Assembly: GCF_008271805.1 (NCBI RefSeq)
Contig: NZ_VSRY01000094.1
Location: 1 to 64,000 of the forward strand
Reading direction: 5' to 3'
Origin: Streptomyces sp. TRM49041
GTDB lineage: Bacteria; Actinomycetota; Actinomycetes; Streptomycetales; Streptomycetaceae
Length of the DNA stretch: 64,000 bases
Below the pieces are notes generated by a model. The model made no database searches, was not told where the DNA came from, and saw nothing but the letters and a program-made list of their open reading frames with translations. Shown piece by piece: positions 1 through 7,062 of the stretch. The translations under genes and the position numbers were made by a program. Numbering within the stretch: the first letter of the stretch is position 1; each line of letters opens with the position of its first letter.

Positions 1-657
1 CCCGCCGTGGCGGGCGGCGGTGGGGGCCCCGCCACTACGGCGACCGGGCGCCGTACGGGCGCCGTGCCCGGGGGCAGACGCCTGAGGGCCGCGCCGGACC
101 TCGCCGAGGCCACGGAGCGGGCCGGGACGCTCGACCTGGTCGACACGGTCGCGGCGACCCTGCTGCGCGCCGCGCCCGGCGACCCCCGGCGGGCGCTGGA
201 GGCGGCGGCGCGGGTTCTGCACGGCCGGTTCGCCGACTGGGTGATCGGCGACATGACCGGGGCCGAGGGGGCCCGGCCGGTGCGCCGCGCCGTGGTGCTG
301 GGCCCGGCCGGCGACCAGCCGCTCGCCGGGGCGCTCATGGAGCAGGACCCGGCGGACTGCCCCCTCGTGGCCGAGGTGGCCGCGGGCGCCTCCGCTTCCC
401 TCCAGGTACGGCCCGAGGACGCCCTGGCGCTGGGTACGGATCCGGCCGGGGCGGCCGTGCTCGTACGCGCGGAGGTCAGCTCGCTGCTGTGTCTGCCGAT
501 CGTGGGCGACACCGCCCCGGGCGCGGACGCCCCCGAGGTCCTGGGTGTGCTGACACTGCTGCGCTGCGGCGCGCGGCGGGCGTTCTCGATGGCCGAGGCG
601 CAGGCCGCCGACGTGCTGTCCCGCCATGTGGGGCTGGCCATGCGGCGGCCGGGCTGA
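1..657 (+). CDS. GAF-domain protein, 5' end open
   Basis: The reading frame is open at the left edge of the window, so the start is unknown; the first in-frame start candidate is the GTG at 7. After about 30 low-complexity residues the rest resembles a single GAF-type sensory domain: a helical lead (LVDTVAATLLRAAPG), a central strand-rich part and the typical GAF ending LGVLTLLRCGARRAFSMAEA, then a helix. GAF domains bind small ligands or act as dimerising sensor modules, often attached to phosphatases, kinases or ANTAR domains. No catalytic domain follows the GAF domain, so this is either a stand-alone GAF protein or the C-terminal end of a larger signalling protein. The stress sigma factor gene converges on it 125 bases downstream. 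The specific ligand cannot be inferred. Confidence 0.7.
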   Translation, partial: PAVAGGGGGPATTATGRRTGAVPGGRRLRAAPDLAEATERAGTLDLVDTVAATLLRAAPGDPRRALEAAARVLHGRFADWVIGDMTGAEGARPVRRAVVLGPAGDQPLAGALMEQDPADCPLVAEVAAGASASLQVRPEDALALGTDPAGAAVLVRAEVSSLLCLPIVGDTAPGADAPEVLGVLTLLRCGARRAFSMAEAQAADVLSRHVGLAMRRPG

Positions 658-734
658 CCGGCGCCGCCCCGGCGCCGCGCGGCGGTTCTGCCCGCGCGGC
701 GCCCTGTCGGGCGGCGTCGTGGTCGGGCGGCGTC

Positions 735-794
735 CTGGCAGGCGGTTCCCTGTCAGGCGGTTGTCTGGCAGGCGGTCCCCTGTCAGGCGGCGTC
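735..794. repeat. Four tandem copies of a 15-bp unit
   Basis: The unit CTGKCAGGCGGYNNN is repeated head to tail at 735-749, 750-764, 765-779 and 780-794, with looser related copies from about 706. The last copy runs into the 3' end of the sigma factor gene and encodes part of its C-terminal Arg-Asp-Ala-Ala-stop, so the array probably grew from the gene end. It lies between two convergent genes. A short repeat like this is a good strain-typing marker; no function is implied. Confidence 0.85.
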
Positions 795-1574
795 CCGCAT
801 GATGTCCTCCCGCAGCCGCGTGCAGCAGCGGCTTATGAGCCGGCTGACGTGCATCTGCGAGATGCCGAGGTCCTCGGCGATGCTGCTCTGCGTCATGTCC
901 CGGAAGAACCGCATGTAGAGGATCTTCTGCTCGCGCTCGGGAAGCGAGCGGAGCCTCGGCTTGACCGCCTCGCGGTCGACGACCACGTCGAGGGCCGGGT
1001 CCGGCCCGCCGAGGGCGTCGACGAGGGTGTAGCCGTCCTCGGTGCCGGGCAGTTCGGCGTCCAGGGACAGGGCCGTGAAGCTGTCGAGGGCTTCGAGGCC
1101 CGCGACGGCCTCCTCCTCGGTCATGCCGGCCTTCTTGGCTATCTCGGAGACCGTGGGGGCGCGGCCGCCGACGGAGTGCGAGAGCTCCTGGTAGGCGACG
1201 CGGACGCGGCCGCGGAGGTCCTGCACGCGGCGCGGCACGTGAAGAGTCCACATGTGGTCGCGGAAGTGACGCTTGATCTCTCCGGTGATGGTGGGCACGG
1301 CGAAGCTCTCGAAGGCCGCGCCGCGCGACGGGTCGTACCGGTCCACGGCCTTGACCAGGCCGAGCGCGGCGACCTGCTTGAGGTCCTCGAGTGCCTCGCC
1401 ACGATTCCGGAAACGGCCCGCGAGCCGGTCGGCCATGGGAAGCCAGGCGCGCACGATGTCCTGGCGCACGGCCTCCCGTTCCTCGCCGGGCGGTAGCGTC
1501 GCCAGACGCTGGAACGCCTCGGCGGTGTCGGGTGCGTCGTCGTGCGGATGCTTCGTGTGAGCGAGGGTACGCAT
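783..1574 (-). CDS. RNA polymerase sigma factor, SigB/SigF/SigG family
   Basis: The 263-residue product has the layout of the general-stress or sporulation sigma factors of Streptomyces: region 2 at about 48-120 (LEDLKQVAALGLVKAVDRYDP and SFAVPTITGEIKRHFRD), region 3 at about 125-175 (GRAPTVSEIAKKAG), and region 4 at about 205-258 with the helix-turn-helix SSIAEDLGISQMHVSRLIS. It should direct core RNA polymerase to promoters with a GTTT / GGGTA-type consensus and in this family is normally held by a HATPase anti-sigma factor; no such partner lies next to it here. The ATG start at 1574 is preceded by GGAGCTGAAG, giving a slightly long spacing. Streptomyces carries up to nine paralogues, so the exact member cannot be assigned. 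Confidence 0.95.
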   Translation of the reverse strand: MRTLAHTKHPHDDAPDTAEAFQRLATLPPGEEREAVRQDIVRAWLPMADRLAGRFRNRGEALEDLKQVAALGLVKAVDRYDPSRGAAFESFAVPTITGEIKRHFRDHMWTLHVPRRVQDLRGRVRVAYQELSHSVGGRAPTVSEIAKKAGMTEEEAVAGLEALDSFTALSLDAELPGTEDGYTLVDALGGPDPALDVVVDREAVKPRLRSLPEREQKILYMRFFRDMTQSSIAEDLGISQMHVSRLISRCCTRLREDIMRDAA

Positions 1575-1941
1575 GTGGTCTTCAGCTCCTTGAACGGCGC
1601 TGATGGGTTGCTGTCACCCCGGGGAGCGCCGCCTGGACCGGGCAAGGACACGCCCGGAGCGGGGGGCCGCTCCCACGGACGTGCCTCCGGTCCGAAGCAC
1701 GAGGTGCATATGCCCGGGGGCCGCGGTGGCAAACGCCTTGATCCCACTGTCGGCGCGATTGCCCCGTTCGGCTTCCGCAGGTGGGCGCGGCAGGACCACT
1801 ACTGGCCGGTTCTACCCTGCGGTCGCGGTTGAGCGCGGTGATATATCCGCAGATGGCCGCATCCGTGCCGGGCGCGGGCAAGAGGGCTGCGGAGATCTTC
1901 GGGGAGGCGGCGAAGTTCGGCTGTCCGGGTGACCGGGGCGA
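1575..1941. other. Non-coding gap of 367 bp upstream of the sigma factor
   Basis: No reading frame here has convincing composition. On the minus strand a GGGTAG box (1812-1817) lies about 240 bases upstream of the sigma gene and could be a SigB-type -10, but no good GTTT -35 is seen at the right distance, so self-regulation is only a guess. A short AT-richer patch (GATATATCC, about 1840-1848) is the other visible landmark. Confidence 0.4.
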
Positions 1942-2229
1942 CTACGCCGCGTCCGCGGGCGTCACCGGCTGATCGGTGACGGGGAGCGGTGCGGCCGGGG
2001 CGGTGAGCGGGGTGACCGGGGCATCGCCCTCGGCTTCGCCGGCGGACTCCACGGCCTCGGCGTCCTCCTCGGCCTCGGCCGGCACCACGGGCTCACCGGG
2101 CTCTCCGTGCTCACCGGGTTCCACGGTCAAGGCCGGCAGGACCAGGTCCTCGTAGCAGGCCATCGCCAGGATCACCCCGAGCATCAGGGGCGGCAGCAGC
2201 AAGGCGATCAGCATGGCCATGACGTCCAT
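1942..2229 (-). CDS. Small single-pass membrane protein, acidic tail
   Basis: This 95-residue product is of unknown function. It starts with one hydrophobic segment (about residues 3-24, AMLIALLLPPLMLGVILAMA) and continues as an acidic, proline- and alanine-rich tail with repeated GEPGE/AEAE elements and no cysteines beyond the one near the membrane. The ATG at 2229 is preceded by GAAGGACGAGG. Similar short membrane peptides are common near stress sigma genes of Streptomyces, but no family is recognised. The strong codon-position bias and start signal support it; the low-complexity tail lowers confidence. Confidence 0.55.
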   Translation of the reverse strand: MDVMAMLIALLLPPLMLGVILAMACYEDLVLPALTVEPGEHGEPGEPVVPAEAEEDAEAVESAGEAEGDAPVTPLTAPAAPLPVTDQPVTPADAA

Positions 2230-2471
2230 CGCCTCGTCCTTCCGTCCGTCGGGAGGCGGCGTGGGGAGCGGCCCCGGCGGGACCGCCGTCCACGCCCCGG
2301 GCCGCTCCGCCGCCCTTCACCCCTTGGCCGTTCGGCCGCTCAGGCACTCGGCCGCAGCGGCGAGTCCCCTGCACCGGAGCACTCAAACCAGCGGCAGACG
2401 CCGCCGGGGTTTGCTGCGGCCCGGCCGGGTACCCGCCCGGCGACCGACCCACGCGGACCGTGGAGGGCGCC

Positions 2472-2837
2472 ATGCAGCGAGGCAGCGATCGGCTCAGCCG
2501 CCGTCAGGACGATGAGATGAAGCACCAGCTCAAGGGGCTGCTCCAGTCCGGCCACCCGACCAGGACCGAGGAGTGGCACGACCCCGAGCCGGTGGCCGAC
2601 GACGACCCGGAGCTGGCCTCCGGAGGTCGCGTCCCGTCCGACGCGTTCGAGGCGTTGCGTCTGGAACTGGCCCGGCACCTCGCCCGGACGCCGTTCCCGG
2701 CGCACCGAGGGGACCTGTTGCGCGTCCTGCGTGAACGGCACGCACCTGATCCGCTCACGCACCGTGTGGAGGGCCTCCCCGGAGACCGGACATACCGCAG
2801 CGTGCAGGACGTCGCGGTCGCCCTGCACCGCCGGTGA
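2472..2837 (+). CDS. DUF2795-type protein
   Basis: The 121-residue product has an N-terminal charged stretch (RLSRRQDDEMKHQLKGLLQSG) like that of many small Streptomyces stress proteins, and a C-terminal DUF2795-like module from about residue 60: LARTPFPAHRGDLLRVLRERHAPDPLTHRVEGLPGDRTYRSVQDVAVAL, where the L-P-D/G-x-x-Y pattern is diagnostic. The function of DUF2795 is unknown. I chose the ATG at 2472 because GGAGGG lies seven bases before it; an in-frame GTG at 2460 has no such signal. It sits 30 bases before the CBS-domain gene on the same strand and is probably co-transcribed. Confidence 0.75.
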   Translation: MQRGSDRLSRRQDDEMKHQLKGLLQSGHPTRTEEWHDPEPVADDDPELASGGRVPSDAFEALRLELARHLARTPFPAHRGDLLRVLRERHAPDPLTHRVEGLPGDRTYRSVQDVAVALHRR

Positions 2838-2867
2838 CCGGCAGCACGGAGGGAGTGACCGACAGCC

Positions 2868-3296
2868 ATGGCGCAGCTCGTGAGAGAAGTCATGACGCCG
2901 GGCGTCGCCGCGGTCCGCCCGGACGCCTCGCTGGTCGAGGCGGCGCAGCTGATGCGTGCCCAGGACATCGGGGACGTACTGGTGGCCGACGGGGACCTGC
3001 TCGTCGGCGTGGTGACGGACCGGGACATCACCGTACGGGCGGTGGCCGAGGGCGCCGACCCGCTCACCGTGAACGCCCAGACCGTGTGCACGCCCGACCC
3101 CGTGTGCGTGGCACCGGACGACGACGTGTCCACCGCCGTACAGCTGATGCGGCGGCACGCCGTACGGCGGCTGCCGGTGATCGAGGACGGGCGGCCGCTG
3201 GGTGTGGTCAGCCTCGGGGACCTGGCGGTCTCGGAGGACTCGACGTCGGCACTCGCCGACATCAGCAGGGCCGAACCGAACACCGACACCGCATGA
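2868..3296 (+). CDS. Tandem CBS-domain protein
   Basis: A 142-residue protein made of one CBS pair (Bateman module), CBS1 at about 7-60 (VREVMTPGVAAVRPDASLVEAAQLM...VVTDRDI) and CBS2 at about 72-132 (QTVCTPDPVCVAPDDDVSTAVQLM...GVVSLGDLAV). The D-R-D-I and L-G-D-L signatures that close each repeat are intact. CBS pairs bind adenosyl nucleotides (AMP, ATP, SAM) and sense energy status; with no attached enzyme this is a stand-alone sensor. In Streptomyces such genes are frequently in stress regulons, consistent with the neighbouring PfpI and DUF2795 genes. It ends 16 bases before the next start. Confidence 0.93.
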   Translation: MAQLVREVMTPGVAAVRPDASLVEAAQLMRAQDIGDVLVADGDLLVGVVTDRDITVRAVAEGADPLTVNAQTVCTPDPVCVAPDDDVSTAVQLMRRHAVRRLPVIEDGRPLGVVSLGDLAVSEDSTSALADISRAEPNTDTA

Positions 3297-3312
3297 GGAA
3301 GGGGCGTTGATC

Positions 3313-3870
3313 GTGCGCATCGCGTTTCTCGTGGCGCCGGAGGGCGTCGAACAGGCCGAACTCACCAAGCCGTGGCAGGCGGTGACGGAGGCCGGGGACT
3401 CGCCCGTCCTCGTCTCGACCAAGCCGGGCCGGATCCAGGCGTTCGACCACCTGGACAAGGCGGACACGTTCCCCGTCGACCGGACGGTCGACGAGGCGTC
3501 GGCGGACGAGTACGACGGGCTGGTCCTGCCCGGCGGCGTCGCCAACCCGGACCTGCTGCGGACGGACCGGAAGGCGGTCGACTTCATCCGCGGCTTCTTC
3601 GAGACCGGCAAGCCGGTCGCGGCGATCTGCCATGCGCCGTGGACTCTGGTGGAGGCGGACGTCGTGCGGGGGCGGCGGCTGACGTCGTATCCGAGTGTGC
3701 GTACGGACGTGCGGAACGCGGGGGGCGAGTGGGTGGACGAGGAGGTCTGCGTCAGCGACACGGGCCCGAACACCCTGATCACCAGCCGCAGGCCCGCCGA
3801 CCTGAAGGCGTTCTGCGCGGCCTTCATCGCCGAGTTCCGGAAGGCGGCGCGGAGCACCAGGGCGGCCTGA
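3313..3870 (+). CDS. PfpI/DJ-1 family type 1 glutamine amidotransferase-like protein
   Basis: The 185-residue product matches the DJ-1/PfpI superfamily over its whole length: the first strand RIAFLVAPEGVEQAEL, the oxyanion region DGLVLPGGVANPD, and the nucleophile elbow AICHAPW with Cys followed by His. Members act as intracellular proteases, deglycases or stress chaperones; the exact substrate here is unknown. I prefer the GTG at 3313 because GGAAGGGG sits about eight bases upstream; the in-frame TTG at 3307 would be too close to it. It follows the CBS gene directly, suggesting a stress operon from 2472 to 3870, and converges with the gene on the other strand after 17 bases. Confidence 0.92.
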   Translation: MRIAFLVAPEGVEQAELTKPWQAVTEAGDSPVLVSTKPGRIQAFDHLDKADTFPVDRTVDEASADEYDGLVLPGGVANPDLLRTDRKAVDFIRGFFETGKPVAAICHAPWTLVEADVVRGRRLTSYPSVRTDVRNAGGEWVDEEVCVSDTGPNTLITSRRPADLKAFCAAFIAEFRKAARSTRAA

Positions 3871-3887
3871 ACGGAGCGGACCGGCCA

Positions 3888-4463
3888 TCAGGACTTACGG
3901 CCCAGCATGGCCAGGAGCTTCGTCTGGGCGTCGGCGTCCGGGGGGACCGGGACGGCCTCGGCGAAGTAGCCGGTGCCCGACAGGGAATCCGCGTAGGGGG
4001 TGAACTCCTGGAGGGCGAAGTCCACCAGGGGCAGCGGCAGGCGGTCGTCCGCTCCGATCGCCCGCGACAGGTCCCACGAGTGGACGACCGCGTCGGCCAC
4101 CATCTGCGAGCAGTAGGCGCGGGCCGGGGTGTCCCCGGACGACAGGTTCACCGTCCGGTCCAGCGCGCCCTCCTCGCGGAAGGCGTCCCGCGCGCCCGCC
4201 ATGGCGCGGTCCCAGGCGGCGACCGGGGCGTCCCCCAGGACGTCGCCGTCGTACGCGTCACCGACCTCCGCGACGGTGCGCCCTGTGCCTACGAGGTCGA
4301 CGACCCACAGCTGCTCACCGGTCAGGTGACTGACCAGGTCCCGTACGGACCATTCGGTGCACGGCGTGGGGTCGTCCCACTGGTCGTCCCGGACGGCGTG
4401 GACGCGCGACGAGAAGAGTTCGAGCGCCTCCGCGTGCCGGTCGAGGAGCGGGCTGCCGGACAT
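3888..4463 (-). CDS. TIGR03086-type DinB-fold metal-binding protein
   Basis: The 191-residue protein has the maleylpyruvate-isomerase N-terminal / DinB fold pattern: first helix ALELFSSRVHAVRDDQWDDPTPCTEWSVRDLVSHL, where T-P-C-x-x-W-x-V-x-D-L-x-x-H carries the first metal-ligand His, and a later A-D-A-V-V-H-S-W-D-L (about residues 125-134) with the second ligand. These proteins are thought to be mycothiol-dependent enzymes of actinobacteria, fitting the host. The ATG at 4463 lies in a clear intergenic region and the first 30 residues align with the family pattern. No pathway partner is adjacent. Confidence 0.88.
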   Translation of the reverse strand: MSGSPLLDRHAEALELFSSRVHAVRDDQWDDPTPCTEWSVRDLVSHLTGEQLWVVDLVGTGRTVAEVGDAYDGDVLGDAPVAAWDRAMAGARDAFREEGALDRTVNLSSGDTPARAYCSQMVADAVVHSWDLSRAIGADDRLPLPLVDFALQEFTPYADSLSGTGYFAEAVPVPPDADAQTKLLAMLGRKS

Positions 4464-4597
4464 GGGTCACCTCCACGTGGGGTTCGGGGTTCCACTCTGT
4501 GCGGGGACGCCGGTTCGCGCGACAGCAGAGGTCTGTGTGTCGGCCGAACGCACGGGTACTCGTCCGGCACGGACGTTCCGGCCCCGGGAGGGAAGCC

Positions 4598-5764
4598 ATG
4601 CAACTCGCCTTTCTGACCAGTCTCTACGACCGTCCCGGACCGTGGGCCAGCGTGTATCTGGACACGTCCCGGATGGACGAGTCCGCCAGGTGGCGGCGGG
4701 AGCTGCAGGCGCGGAACGCCTGCGACGAGCTCGCCGCGCAGGGCGGCGACGACGCGACCGTGCAGGCCGTGTACCAGGCGCTGTCGGACTGGCCCCGCCC
4801 GGCGGGCGAGGCCGGGCGGGCGGTGTTCGCGACGCACGGCGAGGTCGTCCTGGACCCGCCGCTGGCCGTGCGGCCGATCGCCCCGTCCCAGGTGTTCTGG
4901 TCCGCGCTGCCTCGTCTGGGGCCGCTGCTGGACCTGGCGGCGCAGGAACCGGCGTGCCTGGTGGCGTACATCGACCGGACCGGCGCGGACCTGGAGCTGC
5001 GCAGTGCCATCGCGTCGATGCCGGCCGGGAAGGTGGAGGGCACGAAGCAGTGGCCCATGCACCGCACGGCGACGAACGCCTGGTCCGAGCGGCACTTCCA
5101 GCTGAGTGTGGAGAACACCTGGGATGAGAACGCCGCGGAGATCGCCGACGCGATCGCCGGCGCCGTGGAGGAGCTGGGCGCGGATCTGGTGGTGCTGTGC
5201 GGTGACACGCGTGAGCGGCGCTCGGTGCACGAGCGGCTGCCCGCGGGCCTCCGGGCGACGGTCGTCGAGACCGAGCACGGCGGCCGCGCCGCGGGCTCGT
5301 CCCGGCTGCTGCTGGACGAGGACGTACGGGCGGCCCGGGAGACGTATCTGCGGCGTACCGCCGAGGCCGAGCTGGACCGGTTCCGGGCGGCGCGCGCGCC
5401 GGAGGGCGCGAGCGCGGCCGGGTCGGGCGCGGCCGAGGGTGTGCCGGCACTGGTCGAGGCGGCCCGCGAGCACCGGATCGCCGAGCTGCTGATCCGCCCC
5501 GAGGGGCCGGACGCGCACCGCCAGGTGTGGGTGGGCGCCGAGCCGGACCAGGTGGCCGTGCGCCGCACGGAGACGCAGTACCTGGGCGACACCGAGCCGC
5601 TGCCGGCCCGGGCGGACGACGCGCTGCTGCGGTCGGCGCTGGCCACCGGGGCGGATGTGCTGCGCGTGCGGCCGGAGATCGAGGACGAACTGCCGGTCGG
5701 CGGGCTCGGCGCGCTGTTGCGGTGGCCGTACGACGAGCAGGAGACCGAGGCCGCGACCATGTGA
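4598..5764 (+). CDS. Vms1/Ankzf1-type (bacterial eRF1-like) peptidyl-tRNA hydrolase family protein
   Basis: The 388-residue product is of the baeRF type that is common in actinobacteria. It begins with the VLRF1-like part (MQLAFLTSLYDRPGPWASVYLDTSR), has a middle domain with LVAYIDRTGADLEL and W-P-M-H-R ahead of F-Q-L-S-V-E-N, and ends with eRF1 domain 2/3-like strands (DLVVLCGDTRERRSVHERLP, then L-L-I-R-P-E-G-P). Eukaryotic relatives release nascent chains from stalled ribosomes; the bacterial role is inferred from fold only. The ATG at 4598 follows GGGAGGGAAG; an upstream in-frame ATG at 4499 lacks such a signal and the residues between have no family resemblance. Confidence 0.82.
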   Translation: MQLAFLTSLYDRPGPWASVYLDTSRMDESARWRRELQARNACDELAAQGGDDATVQAVYQALSDWPRPAGEAGRAVFATHGEVVLDPPLAVRPIAPSQVFWSALPRLGPLLDLAAQEPACLVAYIDRTGADLELRSAIASMPAGKVEGTKQWPMHRTATNAWSERHFQLSVENTWDENAAEIADAIAGAVEELGADLVVLCGDTRERRSVHERLPAGLRATVVETEHGGRAAGSSRLLLDEDVRAARETYLRRTAEAELDRFRAARAPEGASAAGSGAAEGVPALVEAAREHRIAELLIRPEGPDAHRQVWVGAEPDQVAVRRTETQYLGDTEPLPARADDALLRSALATGADVLRVRPEIEDELPVGGLGALLRWPYDEQETEAATM

Positions 5765-5814
5765 GTACGCGGATGTGAGCACGCGGATGTGAGCACGCCG
5801 ATGTGAGCGTGCGG
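5761..5814. repeat. 14-bp tandem repeat, 3.9 copies
   Basis: The unit GTGAGYACGCSGAT occurs at 5761-5774, 5775-5788 and 5789-5802, and a partial copy runs to about 5814. The array starts on the stop codon of the eRF1-like gene and fills most of the gap before the convergent transporter gene. It probably arose by slippage; no hairpin forms. Confidence 0.85.
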
Positions 5815-5825
5815 CCGGGCGCCCG

Positions 5826-6755
5826 TCAGCCTTCCTCGCCGATGGGCGCCTCCGTGATGTCGAGGAACACCTGGTCCACCTCGGGCCACCGGCGCGCCAC
5901 GGTCCGTTTGATGCGCTCGGACACCAGCTCCACCTCCTCGCTGTCCAGCCCGGGTACGAGGTCCACGCGCGCGGCGACCAGGGCCGAGTCCGGGCCGAGC
6001 CGCATCGTCAGCAGGGCGGCCACATTGTCGATCTCGGGCTGGGCCGCCAGGAGTTCCCGGATGCGGGACGCGAGAACGGGGTCCACGGCCTGGCCGATGA
6101 GCTGGTCGCGGGCCTCGCGGCCGAGCCGGTACGCCACGTACACGAGCAGCAGCCCGATCGCGAAGGACGCCCCCGCCTCCCAGACGGCCTCGCCGGTCGC
6201 CAGGTGCAGGCTCATCCCGGTCATCGCGAAGGCCACGCCGAGGACGGCGGCGCTGTCCTCTCCGAGGACGGTACGCAGCGCGGGGTCACGGCCGTCCTTG
6301 CCGTGGGTGCGGAACTGGTGCAGGGCGCGCAGTAGCGAGGTGCCCTCGGCGAGCAGGGCGACACCGAGGACGGCGAGGCCGACGGCGTAGCGGGACGAAG
6401 GTTCGCCGTGGTGTCCGGCGAGCGCCTGGTAGCCCTGGAAGAAGGAGAAACAGCCGCCCATGACGAAGATTCCGACGGCGGCGAGCAGCGACCAGAACCA
6501 GCGCTCCTTGCCGTACCCGAACGGGTGACGGCGGTCGGCCGGACGGCGGCTGCGGCGCAGGGACGCGAGCAGGAACACCTCGTTGAGCGTGTCGGCCACC
6601 GAGTGGGCCGCCTCCGACAGCAGGGCGGGCGACCCGGCGATGAGCCCGCCGGCGGTTTTGGCGGCGGCGATGACCAGGTTCGCCGAGAGCGCGACCCAGA
6701 CCGTCAGCCGGGTCCTGTGGTCCGACCGGCGTGCTTTCGCGTCCCGCGTCGTCAC
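5826..6755 (-). CDS. Cation diffusion facilitator (CDF) family transporter
   Basis: The 309-residue product has the CDF layout: TM1 (TVWVALSANLVIAAAKTAGGLIAGS), TM2 region with A-E-A-A-H-S-V-A-D-T-L-N-E, where the H-x-x-x-D pair is the metal site, a cytosolic D-R-R-H-P-F-G-Y-G-K-E-R motif typical of the family, then four further TM segments and a C-terminal cytoplasmic domain of about 80 residues. It should export divalent metal (Zn, Fe, Mn or Co) by proton antiport. The GTG at 6755 follows GGTGG and begins right before the family-like N-terminus; upstream in-frame codons to 7004 overlap a small gene on the other strand and look non-coding. Confidence 0.93.
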   Translation of the reverse strand: MTTRDAKARRSDHRTRLTVWVALSANLVIAAAKTAGGLIAGSPALLSEAAHSVADTLNEVFLLASLRRSRRPADRRHPFGYGKERWFWSLLAAVGIFVMGGCFSFFQGYQALAGHHGEPSSRYAVGLAVLGVALLAEGTSLLRALHQFRTHGKDGRDPALRTVLGEDSAAVLGVAFAMTGMSLHLATGEAVWEAGASFAIGLLLVYVAYRLGREARDQLIGQAVDPVLASRIRELLAAQPEIDNVAALLTMRLGPDSALVAARVDLVPGLDSEEVELVSERIKRTVARRWPEVDQVFLDITEAPIGEEG

Positions 6756-6821
6756 GTCACCACCGTACGAGCCGTGTACGGGGCCGGATGCGGGGCACCC
6801 GGAGTTGCGGAGGTGCAGACC

Positions 6822-6992
6822 ATGGTTCCCATCTTGCTGATTCTGCTGCTTGCCATCGTGCTCTTCGGTGTCGGGTTCCTCTGGGATGTCCTGTGGTGGA
6901 TCGCGCTGGCCGTGCTGGTGATCTGGCTGCTCGGCTTCTTCATGAGGGGTTCGACGGCGGGGGGTGGACGGTCGCGCTGGTACCGGTGGTAG
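6822..6992 (+). CDS. Small hydrophobic membrane peptide
   Basis: This 56-residue product is almost wholly hydrophobic (two segments: PILLILLLAIVLFGVGFLWDVLW and WIALAVLVIWLLGFFM) and ends in a short Gly/Arg/Trp tail, RSRWYRW. Streptomyces genomes commonly encode near-identical 'hydrophobic proteins' of this length, and the terminal aromatic-basic tail is a recognisable trait; function is unknown, with possible roles in membrane stress. The ATG at 6822 has GCGGAGG nine to fifteen bases upstream. It is divergent from the CDF gene, with only 66 bases between the two start codons, so promoters overlap. Confidence 0.8.
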   Translation: MVPILLILLLAIVLFGVGFLWDVLWWIALAVLVIWLLGFFMRGSTAGGGRSRWYRW

Positions 6993-7005
6993 AAGCGCGC
7001 ACACC

Positions 7006-7040
7006 GGAGCGCCGACGGGCTCGGAGCCGGTCGGCGCTCC
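7006..7040. terminator. Bidirectional hairpin terminator
   Basis: GGAGCGCCGAC (7006-7016) pairs perfectly with GTCGGCGCTCC (7030-7040) around a 13-base loop, and the stem extends outward imperfectly through ACAC/GTGT. It lies between the ends of two convergent genes (6992 and 7063) and so probably serves both. Confidence 0.75.
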
Positions 7041-7062
7041 CGTGTGTCGAGCCTGTCTGTCG

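Noticed and set aside
1812-1817. SigB-type promoter for the sigma factor gene
   Set aside because: GGGTAG is present on the minus strand but no matching -35 lies at the right distance and the leader would be very long.
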